Shown here: positions 1 through 7,338 of the stretch, piece by piece
How positions within the stretch are numbered: the first letter of the stretch is position 1
Layout: each line of letters opens with the position of its first letter
Made by a program: the position numbers and the translations under genes
The notes under the pieces: generated by a model
Databases searched by the model: none
What the model was told of the DNA's origin: nothing
Seen by the model: only the letters and a program-made list of their open reading frames with translations
Origin: CAZOZP01 sp964584325
GTDB taxonomy: Bacteria > Bacteroidota > Ignavibacteria > Ignavibacteriales > Melioribacteraceae
Length of the DNA: 13,636 nucleotides
Assembly (NCBI GenBank): GCA_964584325.1
Contig: CAZOZP010000078.1
Location: forward strand, 1 to 13,636
Direction: 5' to 3'

Positions 1-1069
1 CTTTAATTACGACGGTCTGTGGATCCTCTGCAACGATATCTTCAATATAGGCTTTATAATAACAGCTTCCTTCAGGCAGAACGGATATTTCATTGCGGTT
101 AATTCCGATATCGGTCAAATATTCGTTGTTCTTGTACTTAACGCGTAGATTTTTCAGAAGCAGATCAAAAATAAGCTTATCGTTTTCCGGAATGAAGAAA
201 TAATCAGCCACGTCACATCCTGCATAACCGGAATTAGCGATACTGAACAATGAATGAAGCAGACTAAGATAATTCAATTTTCTGATAAATTGTTTTTCAT
301 CGTCATTCTTCCATCCGCCGCTTTCAATCAGAACAACAGAAGTGCCTTGTTTCATAAAATTATCGCCGAAAGCACGGGGTTCAAAAGAATCGTCGTAACG
401 GCTTATATGACCGGGAATATATCTGGAAAGCATTTTGTATATATCAACAATCAGCTTCATAGACTCGCTTCTTACATTATTGATAGACCTTTCGGAATTG
501 AAAGGCGGGGCCAGAAGTGAAATTGTGGAAGAGCGGAAAGTTTTTCCGACAGAGTATCGTGAATTCTGATCGTGAAGATTGAATCCGAAAGAAGGCTCAA
601 TTGAATTTCTAAGGGACTGAAGAATTCTTCCTTCAGGAGTCTGAAGTCTTAATGCATCGCGGTTGAGATCTATTTCGAAAGCATTGCGGCGTTTGTATTG
701 ATCAGCTCCGTCCGGATTAAGCATCGGAACAATATAAATACTAAGCTTGTCGTTCAGGAAGTCGCGGATACTGTTATTCCTGTCATTGGAAGAAAGAAAG
801 TTTATAAGGTCGAAAAGTGCCATTGTAGCTGTTGATTCATCACCGTGCATCTGACTCCAGGCCAATACGCGCAGAGGACCTCTGCCGTAGCGGATAAGCT
901 TAATATCTTTACCGTCTGCCGATGTGCCGGCAGAAGCAACTTCAAACCTGGAAGAATGAATTTTTTTGTAAAGAGGAATAAGATCATAATAACTGAATCG
1001 TTTTTTATCAAGAGTAAACTCTTTATAAACTTCGTAATTCTGGTACTGATCGTCGATATTTAAGTGCAT
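1..1069 (-). CDS. M14 family zinc carboxypeptidase-like protein (C-terminus cut by window edge)
   Basis: The reverse strand is open from an ATG at 1069 down to base 1 (356 codons, no stop), so the 3' end lies outside the window. The translation carries the M14 metallopeptidase set in the expected order. HGDE (H75, E78) gives the first two zinc ligands. LNPDG (117-121) and LNRD (N136, R137) match the substrate carboxylate-binding region. H166 in NLHDQ is the third zinc ligand, and E249 in LIESGG is the catalytic glutamate. The family hydrolyses C-terminal or peptidoglycan-type peptide bonds; the substrate here cannot be told. The N-terminus (MHLNIDDQYQNY) has no hydrophobic signal peptide, so the product looks cytoplasmic unless the true start lies upstream. 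No strong ribosome binding site precedes the ATG. It is divergent from gatC. The family call is solid; the specificity is unknown. Confidence 0.88.
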   Translation of the reverse strand, partial: MHLNIDDQYQNYEVYKEFTLDKKRFSYYDLIPLYKKIHSSRFEVASAGTSADGKDIKLIRYGRGPLRVLAWSQMHGDESTATMALFDLINFLSSNDRNNSIRDFLNDKLSIYIVPMLNPDGADQYKRRNAFEIDLNRDALRLQTPEGRILQSLRNSIEPSFGFNLHDQNSRYSVGKTFRSSTISLLAPPFNSERSINNVRSESMKLIVDIYKMLSRYIPGHISRYDDSFEPRAFGDNFMKQGTSVVLIESGGWKNDDEKQFIRKLNYLSLLHSLFSIANSGYAGCDVADYFFIPENDKLIFDLLLKNLRVKYKNNEYLTDIGINRNEISVLPEGSCYYKAYIEDIVAEDPQTVVIK

Positions 1070-1301
1070 TTTTTTATCTTTTGTGTGTTAAAAAAAATTA
1101 TGCAATGAGTTTTATAAACTTAATAAAAATTTAAATTTATTATACAAAATTCAAATAAATAAAAGGTGAAAAAAGTAGTATGGAAGATGAAAAAGGAAGG
1201 TCTTTAATCCGCAAACCTGAAGAATTATACATAATCTGTCACAAAATTGAATTTCATTTTAATTATATTTGAATAATTAAAAACGGATAATTGGGAATAA
1301 T
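1070..1301. promoter_or_regulatory. Divergent intergenic region between the M14 peptidase gene and gatC
   Basis: These 232 very AT-rich bases must hold the promoters of both divergent units. On the plus strand TATATTTG at 1264-1271 fits the Bacteroidota -7 pattern TAnnTTTG and lies about 30 bases before the gatC start. The nearest upstream TTG (1247-1249) is only 14 bases away, shorter than the usual spacing, so the promoter assignment is weak. A near-palindromic stretch of A/T runs lies around 1120-1142. A weak GGGA (1293-1296) precedes the gatC ATG. I see no convincing terminator, riboswitch or RNA gene here. Confidence 0.35.
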
Positions 1302-1595
1302 ATGTCAGTTACAATTAAAGATGCCGAACACATAGCCAAACTTGCCAGGTTAAGCGTTACAGAAGAAGAAACGGTAAAATACACTGAACAGCTTAACAGC
1401 ATTCTGCAGTATGTTGAAAAGCTCAATGAACTTGAAACCGATAATGTTGAACCGCTTTCGTATCCAATAGAAAACACTAATGTATTCAGAGAAGATATTC
1501 CTGTGAAATCAATAGAAACTGAAGCGGGATTAAGAAATGCGCCGAAGAAAAGCCAAAGTCATTTTAAAGTACCGAAAGTAATTAGTCAGGACTAA
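1302..1595 (+). CDS. gatC: Asp-tRNA(Asn)/Glu-tRNA(Gln) amidotransferase subunit C
   Basis: This 97-residue protein matches GatC over its whole length, which is normal for the family. It opens with the typical helix (IKDAEHIAKLARLSVTEEE), continues with the helix around LNSILQYVEKLNEL, and has the NVEPLSYP segment and the FREDIP element near residues 60-66. GatC is the small clamp subunit that stabilises GatA and GatB in the complex that converts mischarged Glu-tRNA(Gln) or Asp-tRNA(Asn) to the correct aminoacyl-tRNA in the cytoplasm. gatA and gatB are not in the window. It is first in a tight cluster, with only two bases separating its stop from the kdsB start, so the two are probably co-transcribed. 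The ATG at 1302 follows a weak GGGA five bases upstream. Confidence 0.95.
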   Translation: MSVTIKDAEHIAKLARLSVTEEETVKYTEQLNSILQYVEKLNELETDNVEPLSYPIENTNVFREDIPVKSIETEAGLRNAPKKSQSHFKVPKVISQD

Positions 1596-1597
1596 GA

Positions 1598-2374
1598 ATG
1601 ATACTCGGAGTTATACCCGCAAGGTATCAGTCATCCAGACTTCCGGGAAAGCCTCTTGCCGATATCGGAGGTATCCCGATGATACTTCACACATACCGAA
1701 GTGCACTGAAATCAAAACTTCTCGATAAAATTTGTGTGGCTGTGGATGATGAAAGAGTAAAAGCCGTAATTGAAGAAAACGGCGGCTGGGCAGAAATGAC
1801 TCCTGTTGAAGTACCTACCGGATCAGACCGAATAGCACTGATAGCAAAAAAATATCCCGAAGCAAAAATTATTGTTAACATACAGGGCGATGAACCATTT
1901 ATCAGCGGAAAAATGATAGATGAAGCAATCGAACCGCTTTTATTCGATCAAACCGTTCAGGTTTCCACACTCGCAAAGAAAATAAAGGAGTCATCAGAAC
2001 TTCTTTCCCCTGCGGCAGTAAAAGTTGTATTCGATTATAATAACTTTGCCATGTACTTTTCCCGTTCGCCCATACCTTATGTAAGAGATGCCGGCACACC
2101 TGAGGAAATGCTTAAATGTGCCGACATTTACAAACATATTGGCTTATATGTGTACAGAAATGAAGCCTTGGTTAAATTTACTATTCTGGAACCTACCGAC
2201 CTTGAAAAAGCAGAGAAGCTTGAACAATTAAGAATGCTTGAACACGGATTCAAAATTAAAGTAGTTATCACTGATACTGAAAGCCTTTCAGTTGATACAC
2301 CCGAAGATCTTGAAAAAGCAAGAGTAAGATATTTGTCGCAAACGAGAAAACAATCCGGAGCTTCAAAAAAATGA
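1598..2374 (+). CDS. kdsB: 3-deoxy-manno-octulosonate cytidylyltransferase (CMP-Kdo synthetase)
   Basis: KdsB activates Kdo with CTP to give CMP-Kdo, the donor for the LPS inner core, in the cytoplasm. The 258-residue product has the family's N-terminal nucleotide-binding motif IPARYQSSRLPGKPL (6-20), a TGSDRIA segment (74-80), the metal-binding VNIQGDEP (93-100, D98), the AVKVV and YFSRSPIPY segments, KHIGLYVYR, KLEQLRMLEHG and SVDTPEDLE near the C-terminus. Length is near the usual 245-255 residues. In the stretch that commonly reads H-x-(S/T)GT-(D/E)-R, the position usually held by His appears as Val (VEVPTGSDR). This comparison is from memory and may be a lineage variant. It starts two bases after gatC, and its TGA overlaps the next ATG. 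kdsA and kdsD lie about 2.6 kb downstream, after other genes. Confidence 0.96.
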   Translation: MILGVIPARYQSSRLPGKPLADIGGIPMILHTYRSALKSKLLDKICVAVDDERVKAVIEENGGWAEMTPVEVPTGSDRIALIAKKYPEAKIIVNIQGDEPFISGKMIDEAIEPLLFDQTVQVSTLAKKIKESSELLSPAAVKVVFDYNNFAMYFSRSPIPYVRDAGTPEEMLKCADIYKHIGLYVYRNEALVKFTILEPTDLEKAEKLEQLRMLEHGFKIKVVITDTESLSVDTPEDLEKARVRYLSQTRKQSGASKK

Positions 2375-2778
2375 AATTCGGCAAAAGAATTATTCTTGCC
2401 AAAACCGGGAACGATCCATACATAGCCGAAATCCGGAAAGCCGCAGGAATCTTTGCGATCTCCGGCTACCAGGTTATTTATTTAGGAGCAAGTGCAGCAA
2501 CTGAAATGATAGTACTTTCTGCCATAAATGAAGACCCTGATGCAATATTAATTGAGTTTTCTCCGGGGAAAAGTATGCAGATATTTTTGGATATAAAAAA
2601 AATGCTTATGCAGAAAGGCAAAGGAGAGATTTTGTTAACAGGAAGAGGAATTCTGCCTGAGGCTGAACATTTAAGGCTAAACACGCGCGGAGTGGGAAGA
2701 ATATTCTCTTCTGAGACAAGGTGGGAAGAGATATTAAAATATGTAAGCAATTGGATTGAAGAAAATCCAAGGATATAA
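2371..2778 (+). CDS. Cobalamin-binding-domain-like protein lacking the cobalt-ligand histidine
   Basis: This 135-residue protein resembles the free-standing or C-terminal B12-binding domain of methylmalonyl-CoA mutase. The first strand and loop read RIILAKTGNDPY, like the family's (V/I)LxAKxGxDxHxxG. SGYQVIYLGA (31-40) matches the second strand. The DAILIEFS strand, GEILLTGRG (where mutases have a GG) and VGRIFSSET (where they have IFGPGT) follow in register. The aligned cobalt-ligand His is Tyr17 and the following Gly is Glu20, so His-on cobalamin binding looks impossible. It may be a Rossmann-fold regulatory or structural relic; its function is unknown. The start ATG overlaps the kdsB TGA by four bases (ATGA), which suggests translational coupling, and a GGAG (2357-2360) lies ten bases upstream. 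No mutase, G-protein chaperone or B12 gene is nearby. Confidence 0.72.
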   Translation: MKFGKRIILAKTGNDPYIAEIRKAAGIFAISGYQVIYLGASAATEMIVLSAINEDPDAILIEFSPGKSMQIFLDIKKMLMQKGKGEILLTGRGILPEAEHLRLNTRGVGRIFSSETRWEEILKYVSNWIEENPRI

Positions 2779-2793
2779 TGATTATTTTTTTTT
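2751..2793 (+). terminator. Possible weak terminator at the end of the gatC-kdsB cluster
   Basis: A perfect 7-bp inverted repeat (TTGGATT at 2751-2757, AATCCAA at 2764-2770, six-base loop) overlaps the last codons of the B12-like gene. A run of nine T follows at 2785-2793. The stem has only two G/C pairs and the T run begins 14 bases after it, so it does not meet the normal intrinsic terminator layout. It is listed because it marks the most plausible break between the first cluster and the acyltransferase gene. Confidence 0.2.
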
Positions 2794-2841
2794 GTGTATT
2801 AATTGCTTATTTTTGGGCAATGTTTTAAAAGGTTTTTGTAA

Positions 2842-3933
2842 ATGAAAAATCGCGTTGTGTTTTTAGATCTTATGAGGGCGTTCGCGGTATTAATGATGGT
2901 GCAGGGGCACACAATTGATGCTCTTCTTTCGCCTGAATACAGGTCTTTCGATTCAGTTTTATATTCAATATGGCATACAATGAGGGGATTCACTGCCCCA
3001 ATATTCATGTTTACTTCCGGAGTTGTATTTACATATTTGTTGAGACTCAAAAATGTACCTTTTTCTGAAAATCCGAGAATCAGGAAGGGCTTTAAAAGAG
3101 TTCTTCTTCTTTTAGGAATTGGATATTTTCTTAGATATCCTACATTTTTCCTGTTTAATTTATGGGATGTTCAATATAAACAATGGCTTGTTTTCTTTTC
3201 AGTTGACGCTCTTCACCTTATTGCGTTCGGACTTCTGTTTACCATAACCGCAGTATATATTTCTGAAAAAGCAAAACTTAGTTTCTACGGGGTTTCCGCA
3301 TTTATGGCTTTGTTATTCTTCGGAATGTATCCTGTTGCACTCCAGATAAACTGGATCGATCATCTGCCTCTTCCTTTTGCCGCATATTTTTACAGGGATT
3401 ACGGTTCATTATTCCCGCTTTTCCCCTGGGCAGGATATGTGCTGGCAGGTTCATTCCTCGGAAATTATCTGGCAGTGAACAAGCAGGCTTATATGCAAAA
3501 AAGATTTGCATTTAATCTGCTTTTAGCAGGCGGAGTGATGATTCTTTCGGCTGACCTTGTAAAGAATCTTATCAATTTAAGCATTGAAACCGAAAGATAT
3601 CTGGGATATGAAACATCAGTTGCATTTTTTAGACTCGGAATTGTACTTCTGATAAACAGCGGGATGGTTTTACTTGCAAGAAAAGTTACTATGCTTCCGA
3701 AACTGGTTACTGATATCGGAGCAAATACACTCCCGATATATGTTGTGCACCTGATTATTCTTTATGGTTCTGCCTGGTCTCCGGGTGTAAATATTCATTT
3801 GTCAAAAGTAATAGGCGTTGAAGGAACAATTGCTGCTGCAGTTATAATGGAAGTACTTATGATTAGCCTCGTAGTTTTTATAGAGAAATATAAATCAAGA
3901 ATGAAGGCTAAGCTGGCAGCATCGGAAGCCTGA
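2842..3933 (+). CDS. Multipass membrane acyltransferase, HGSNAT/DUF1624-like
   Basis: The 363-residue product is an integral membrane protein with about ten hydrophobic segments (roughly 8-24, 50-68, 86-105, 122-140, 149-168, 192-210, 222-240, 258-278, 295-312 and 326-347). The N-terminus FLDLMRAFAVLMMVQGH (7-23) has the Arg and His pattern of membrane O/N-acyltransferases, and FPLFPWAGYVLAGSFLG (191-207) is typical of the heparan-alpha-glucosaminide N-acetyltransferase-like (DUF1624) family. A second membrane His sits at 303 (VVHLI). Such proteins move acyl groups across the membrane onto glycans. Here the target could be an LPS or other envelope sugar, inferred from the Kdo and Lpt genes downstream. 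A 63-base gap precedes it with AAAAGG (2827-2832) upstream of the ATG, and ruvB begins 15 bases after its stop. Acyl_transf_3 (OatA/OafA-type) is the main alternative family. Confidence 0.75.
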   Translation: MKNRVVFLDLMRAFAVLMMVQGHTIDALLSPEYRSFDSVLYSIWHTMRGFTAPIFMFTSGVVFTYLLRLKNVPFSENPRIRKGFKRVLLLLGIGYFLRYPTFFLFNLWDVQYKQWLVFFSVDALHLIAFGLLFTITAVYISEKAKLSFYGVSAFMALLFFGMYPVALQINWIDHLPLPFAAYFYRDYGSLFPLFPWAGYVLAGSFLGNYLAVNKQAYMQKRFAFNLLLAGGVMILSADLVKNLINLSIETERYLGYETSVAFFRLGIVLLINSGMVLLARKVTMLPKLVTDIGANTLPIYVVHLIILYGSAWSPGVNIHLSKVIGVEGTIAAAVIMEVLMISLVVFIEKYKSRMKAKLAASEA

Positions 3934-3948
3934 TAAACCTGGAGCCGG

Positions 3949-4983
3949 ATGAGAAAATCGGAAAATACTAAACCGGACTATTTCCCTGAAGAAAAGGAAG
4001 TAGAATCCGCCCTTCGTCCGGTCAGTTTTGATGAATTTACCGGCCAGAAAAAGATAACGGATAACCTAAAGGTTTTTATCGGAGCCGCACTCAAAAGAGG
4101 GGAAAGTTTAGACCATGTTCTTCTTACAGGTCCTCCGGGCTTAGGAAAAACTACTCTTGCTCATATAATTGCCAAGGAAATGGGAGTTAAGATAAAGATA
4201 ACTTCCGGACCGGTACTCGAAAAACCGGGAGATTTGGCTGGAATTCTTACAAACCTCGAAGAAAAATCAGTTTTGTTCATAGACGAAATACACAGACTAA
4301 GTCCTGTTGTGGAAGAATATCTTTACTCGGCAATGGAAGACTTCACACTCGATATTCTTATTGATTCTGGTCCGAATGCGAGAACTGTTCAGATTAAGTT
4401 ACCAAAATATACTTTGGTTGGAGCCACAACAAGGGCCGGACTCCTTACATCACCCCTGCGTGACAGATTCGGTATAAAATCAAGATTTGAATATTACGAC
4501 AGTAATCTTCTTACTACTATTGTAAATAGATCATCCAAAATTCTTAATGTTAAAATTGACCCAAGTGCAGCAGTGGAAATAGCAAGGCGTTCGAGAGGAA
4601 CACCGAGAATTGCCAATAGGCTTCTGCGCCGTACCAGAGATTTTGCTGATTATGAAAATACTGACGGAATTACGCGCGAAATAGCCAGAAAAGCTCTTAA
4701 TGCTTTGGAAGTTGACGAATTCGGTCTGGATGAAATGGATAAAGATATTCTGCTTACAATTATAGAAAAATTCGGAGGCGGTCCTGTTGGCCTTAATACA
4801 CTTGCCGTTGCGGTTAATGAGGATCCGGGCACGATTGAAGAGGTTTACGAGCCATATCTTATTCAGCAGGGATTCATACAGCGCACTCCGAGAGGCAGAG
4901 AAGCTACAGACCATGCCTATGCAAGATTTAATAAAATTAAAAAATCGGGAGACGGACAGGAAAGTCTGTTTGATTTAAAATGA
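3949..4983 (+). CDS. ruvB: Holliday junction ATP-dependent DNA helicase RuvB
   Basis: RuvB is the AAA+ motor that, with RuvA, drives branch migration of Holliday junctions. The 344-residue product is of normal length and has all key elements: RPVSFDEFTGQ (23-33), Walker A GPPGLGKT (61-68), Walker B LFIDEIH (109-115), sensor 1 GATTRAG (158-164), the arginine-finger region TSPLRDRFG (167-175), sensor 2 near GTPRIANRLLRR, and a winged-helix C-terminus with GGGPVGLNTLA and QRTPRGREAT. A GGAG (3941-3944) lies four bases before the ATG. ruvA and ruvC are not in the window. It sits between the membrane acyltransferase gene (15-base gap) and kdsA, whose ATG overlaps its stop by four bases. It is therefore carried in an envelope operon without an obvious functional link. 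Confidence 0.98.
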   Translation: MRKSENTKPDYFPEEKEVESALRPVSFDEFTGQKKITDNLKVFIGAALKRGESLDHVLLTGPPGLGKTTLAHIIAKEMGVKIKITSGPVLEKPGDLAGILTNLEEKSVLFIDEIHRLSPVVEEYLYSAMEDFTLDILIDSGPNARTVQIKLPKYTLVGATTRAGLLTSPLRDRFGIKSRFEYYDSNLLTTIVNRSSKILNVKIDPSAAVEIARRSRGTPRIANRLLRRTRDFADYENTDGITREIARKALNALEVDEFGLDEMDKDILLTIIEKFGGGPVGLNTLAVAVNEDPGTIEEVYEPYLIQQGFIQRTPRGREATDHAYARFNKIKKSGDGQESLFDLK

Positions 4984-5798
4984 TAAATGTAAAAAATATT
5001 GAATTCGGCGGGAATAAACCGTTTGTACTGATTGCCGGACCCTGCGTTGTGGAAAATTCGGCGGTTACTAATGAAACCGCGTCATCTCTTAAAAAGATCT
5101 GCGCTGATCTTGATATCCCTTTTGTGTTTAAAGCAAGTTACAGAAAGGCAAACAGAACAAGCATAAATTCGTTTATGGGATTGGGGGATATGATGGCCCT
5201 TAAAATTCTTAAAGATGCCGGCGAAAGATACGATGTTCCGCTTATAACTGATGTTCATACTGCGGAAGACTGCAGAAATGCGGCAAATTATGTTGATATT
5301 TTACAGATACCCGCTTTCCTTTGCAGACAAACAGACTTACTTCTTGCCGCCGGAGAAACAGGCAAGGCAGTTAATATTAAAAAAGGACAATTTCTCGCTC
5401 CATGGGATATGAAGCACGCAGCGGCAAAAGTTGCACGTTCAGGGAATGAGAAAATTCTTCTTACTGAAAGAGGAACTACTTTCGGTTACGGAAACCTTGT
5501 TGTTGATATGCGTTCGCTTATAATTATGCGGGAACTTGGATTTCCGGTTGTTATGGATGCAACTCACTCTGTTCAGATGCCCGGCACGGGCGAAACTACC
5601 GGAGGCAATCCGGGTTTTATTGCCCCACTTGCCAGAGCCGCAGTGGCTGTCGGAATTGATGCTCTCTTTATGGAAGTTCATCCCGAACCGGCCAAAGCTT
5701 TAAGTGATGCGGCAAGTCAATACCCCCTTGATAAGGTAAAATCTCTGCTGGAAGAATTGAAAGAATTGGATTATGTAATTAAATCAAAGAAAAATTGA
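4980..5798 (+). CDS. kdsA: 3-deoxy-8-phosphooctulonate synthase (Kdo-8-phosphate synthase), metal-dependent type
   Basis: KdsA condenses phosphoenolpyruvate with arabinose-5-phosphate to Kdo-8-phosphate in the cytoplasm. The 272-residue TIM-barrel protein has IAGPCVVEN (18-26), FKASYRKANRTS (50-61), IPAFLCRQTDLL (110-121), NIKKGQFLAPWD (132-143), ERGTTFGYGNLVVDMRS and HPEPAKALSDA. Residues equivalent to the Aquifex metal ligands are all present: C22, H196 (DATHSVQ), E232 (FMEVHPEP) and D243 (LSDA). The E. coli metal-independent enzyme has Asn at the Cys position. This therefore looks like a class II, divalent-metal-dependent enzyme. Its ATG overlaps the ruvB stop (ATGA), and its TGA overlaps or abuts the start of kdsD, which supplies its substrate. 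Confidence 0.97.
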   Translation: MINVKNIEFGGNKPFVLIAGPCVVENSAVTNETASSLKKICADLDIPFVFKASYRKANRTSINSFMGLGDMMALKILKDAGERYDVPLITDVHTAEDCRNAANYVDILQIPAFLCRQTDLLLAAGETGKAVNIKKGQFLAPWDMKHAAAKVARSGNEKILLTERGTTFGYGNLVVDMRSLIIMRELGFPVVMDATHSVQMPGTGETTGGNPGFIAPLARAAVAVGIDALFMEVHPEPAKALSDAASQYPLDKVKSLLEELKELDYVIKSKKN

Positions 5799-6787
5799 CA
5801 GGAAATACTGTGCCTTCAGAAAGTATTATTGAATCCGGTAAAAGAGTAGTGAAAATTGAACTTAATGCCGTTAATAACCTTTATAACAGCATTAACGATG
5901 AATTTGTGAAAGCGGTTAACATTATTTCGGAAAGTAAAGGCCGTGTTGTTTTTACCGGTATGGGTAAGAGCGGACTTATAGCACGTAAAATTGTTGCAAC
6001 TATGAATTCAACAGGTACTCCTGCAATATACATGCACCCGACAGATGCGCTTCATGGCGATCTCGGTATGGTAAGGAAAGAAGATATTGTAGTAATGATA
6101 TCGAAATCCGGCAGTACGGAAGAATTGATTAATCTTGCTCCGATGATAAAAAGAATCGGAACTCAGGTAATCGGAATATTTTCATCTCTTGAATGTACGC
6201 TGACAAGGTTTTGCGATCTGATTCTCTATGTGAAAATCGAAGAAGAAGCTTGTCCCCACGATCTTGCCCCAACAGCATCTACAACAGCAACGCTTGTTTT
6301 AGGCGATGCTCTGGCAATTGCTCTTTTGGAAAAGAAACACTTTTCGGCAGATGATTTTGCAATGCTGCACCCTGCCGGGAGTCTTGGGAAAAGATTATCT
6401 TTGCGAATATCAGAGATTATGATAAACGGCGAAGCTGTTCCGAAAGTAAAAATGAATACTCCCATAAAGGATGCAATCTACGAGATTACTTCTAAAAGAC
6501 TGGGTGTAACTACAGTAATTGATGACACAGGCAAACTAAAAGGCATTATAACGGACGGCGATTTACGCAGACTCTTAGAGAGGACTCTTGAAATTGGTCA
6601 CCTTGAAGCAAAAGATATAATGACTAAAAACCCCAAAAGAATTACTCCCGATCTCCTTGCTTCATTTGCTCTGCAACAGATGGAAAAATTCAAGATTACA
6701 TCTCTGGTGGCAGTAAACGATAAAGACGAACCCGCCGGCATAGTGCATCTTCACGATCTTGTTAAACTCGGACTACAAACGAGATGA
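5795..6787 (+). CDS. kdsD: Arabinose-5-phosphate isomerase (KdsD/KpsF family), SIS plus two CBS domains
   Basis: This enzyme isomerises ribulose-5-phosphate to arabinose-5-phosphate, the first committed substrate for Kdo. The SIS domain (about 40-180) shows GMGKSGLIARK (55-65), STGTPAIYMHPTDALHGDLGM, SKSGSTEEL (103-111) and LAPTASTT (157-164), followed by HPAGSLGKRL (192-201). Two CBS domains follow (about 208-265 and 272-328; IMTKNP marks the second). Length is typical. Two starts are possible. A TTG at 5795 overlaps the kdsA stop, and a GTG at 5810 has AGGA (5800-5803) six bases upstream. I favour the GTG because of that site, but no family landmark lies in the five residues between them. 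The gene is coupled to lptC by an ATGA overlap. Confidence 0.95.
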   Translation: MTGNTVPSESIIESGKRVVKIELNAVNNLYNSINDEFVKAVNIISESKGRVVFTGMGKSGLIARKIVATMNSTGTPAIYMHPTDALHGDLGMVRKEDIVVMISKSGSTEELINLAPMIKRIGTQVIGIFSSLECTLTRFCDLILYVKIEEEACPHDLAPTASTTATLVLGDALAIALLEKKHFSADDFAMLHPAGSLGKRLSLRISEIMINGEAVPKVKMNTPIKDAIYEITSKRLGVTTVIDDTGKLKGIITDGDLRRLLERTLEIGHLEAKDIMTKNPKRITPDLLASFALQQMEKFKITSLVAVNDKDEPAGIVHLHDLVKLGLQTR

Positions 6788-7338
6788 AGAAGCTCCTGTT
6801 GATATTGCTGATTCTTACGGCGGCAGGGTGCTCAAACGAAAAGCTCAAACCTGTTATAGATTCTTCATTCGATGTGAAAAGAGTCCCGGCCCAGGAAAGC
6901 TGGAATTCTTCCATTGTTTTTTCAGACAGCGGGAAAACAAAGGCGGTTGTTTTTGCCGATCACATTATGATGTATGAAGATGAAACTGATGAAACACTGC
7001 TTGAAGAAGTTAAAATTGACTTTTACGATGAAAATGAAGTTAAGAGAACAACGCTTACTTCTAAATACGGACACGTTGACAACCGTACCCGCGACATGGT
7101 TGCAAGACAAGAGGTTGTTGCGGTTAACGATAGCGGAATGACCTTAAAGACAAATGAACTCTTCTACAGAAATATGGACAGAAAGATATATACTGACAAG
7201 TTTGTAACAATTATTAATAAAAAAGAAAAAATTCAGGGCTACGGTTTGGAAGCAGACCAGGACCTCAGCAGTTATGTTATTTTTAACATAACCTATATCA
7301 CTTCTGTGAAGGAAGGAGATACTCCGGTTGCTGAATAG
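6784..7338 (+). CDS. lptC: LPS export periplasmic protein LptC, predicted lipoprotein
   Basis: LptC receives LPS from the LptB2FG ABC transporter and passes it to the periplasmic bridge. The 184-residue product has a short N-terminus MKKLLLILLILTAAGC ending in a lipobox-like TAAGC (Cys16), so it is probably a lipoprotein rather than a plain transmembrane-anchored protein as in E. coli. After the anchor come PAQESWNSSIVFSDSGKTKA (35-54), with the Trp and Ser-Gly features of the LptC fold, and a series of short beta strands (VFADHIMMY, EVKIDFYDENE, TLTSKYGHVD, NDSGMTLKTNELFY, IYTDKFVTI) characteristic of the beta-jellyroll. ATGA overlap links it to kdsD, and its 3' end overlaps the next gene by 11 bases. 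Sequence identity to well-studied LptC is low, so part of the call rests on synteny. Confidence 0.87.
   Translation: MKKLLLILLILTAAGCSNEKLKPVIDSSFDVKRVPAQESWNSSIVFSDSGKTKAVVFADHIMMYEDETDETLLEEVKIDFYDENEVKRTTLTSKYGHVDNRTRDMVARQEVVAVNDSGMTLKTNELFYRNMDRKIYTDKFVTIINKKEKIQGYGLEADQDLSSYVIFNITYITSVKEGDTPVAE

Noticed and set aside
1180..1272. 30-codon open frame on the plus strand starting MEDEKGRSLIRKPEE
   Set aside because: It has only a poor, distant AGGTG upstream, no recognisable motif, and lies in AT-rich DNA where such short frames occur by chance. Conservation in relatives would be needed to call it a gene.
2802..2821. ATTGC...GCAAT inverted repeat and a TATTTTTG (2808-2815) before the acyltransferase gene
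   Set aside because: The stem is only five pairs and the TAnnTTTG match is easy to find in T-rich DNA; no upstream TTTG lies at the expected spacing.
4531..4914. 127-codon open frame on the minus strand opposite ruvB
   Set aside because: It is wholly antisense to a certain ruvB gene, and the translation is Cys/Ser/Arg-rich with no family resemblance. It is a shadow frame.
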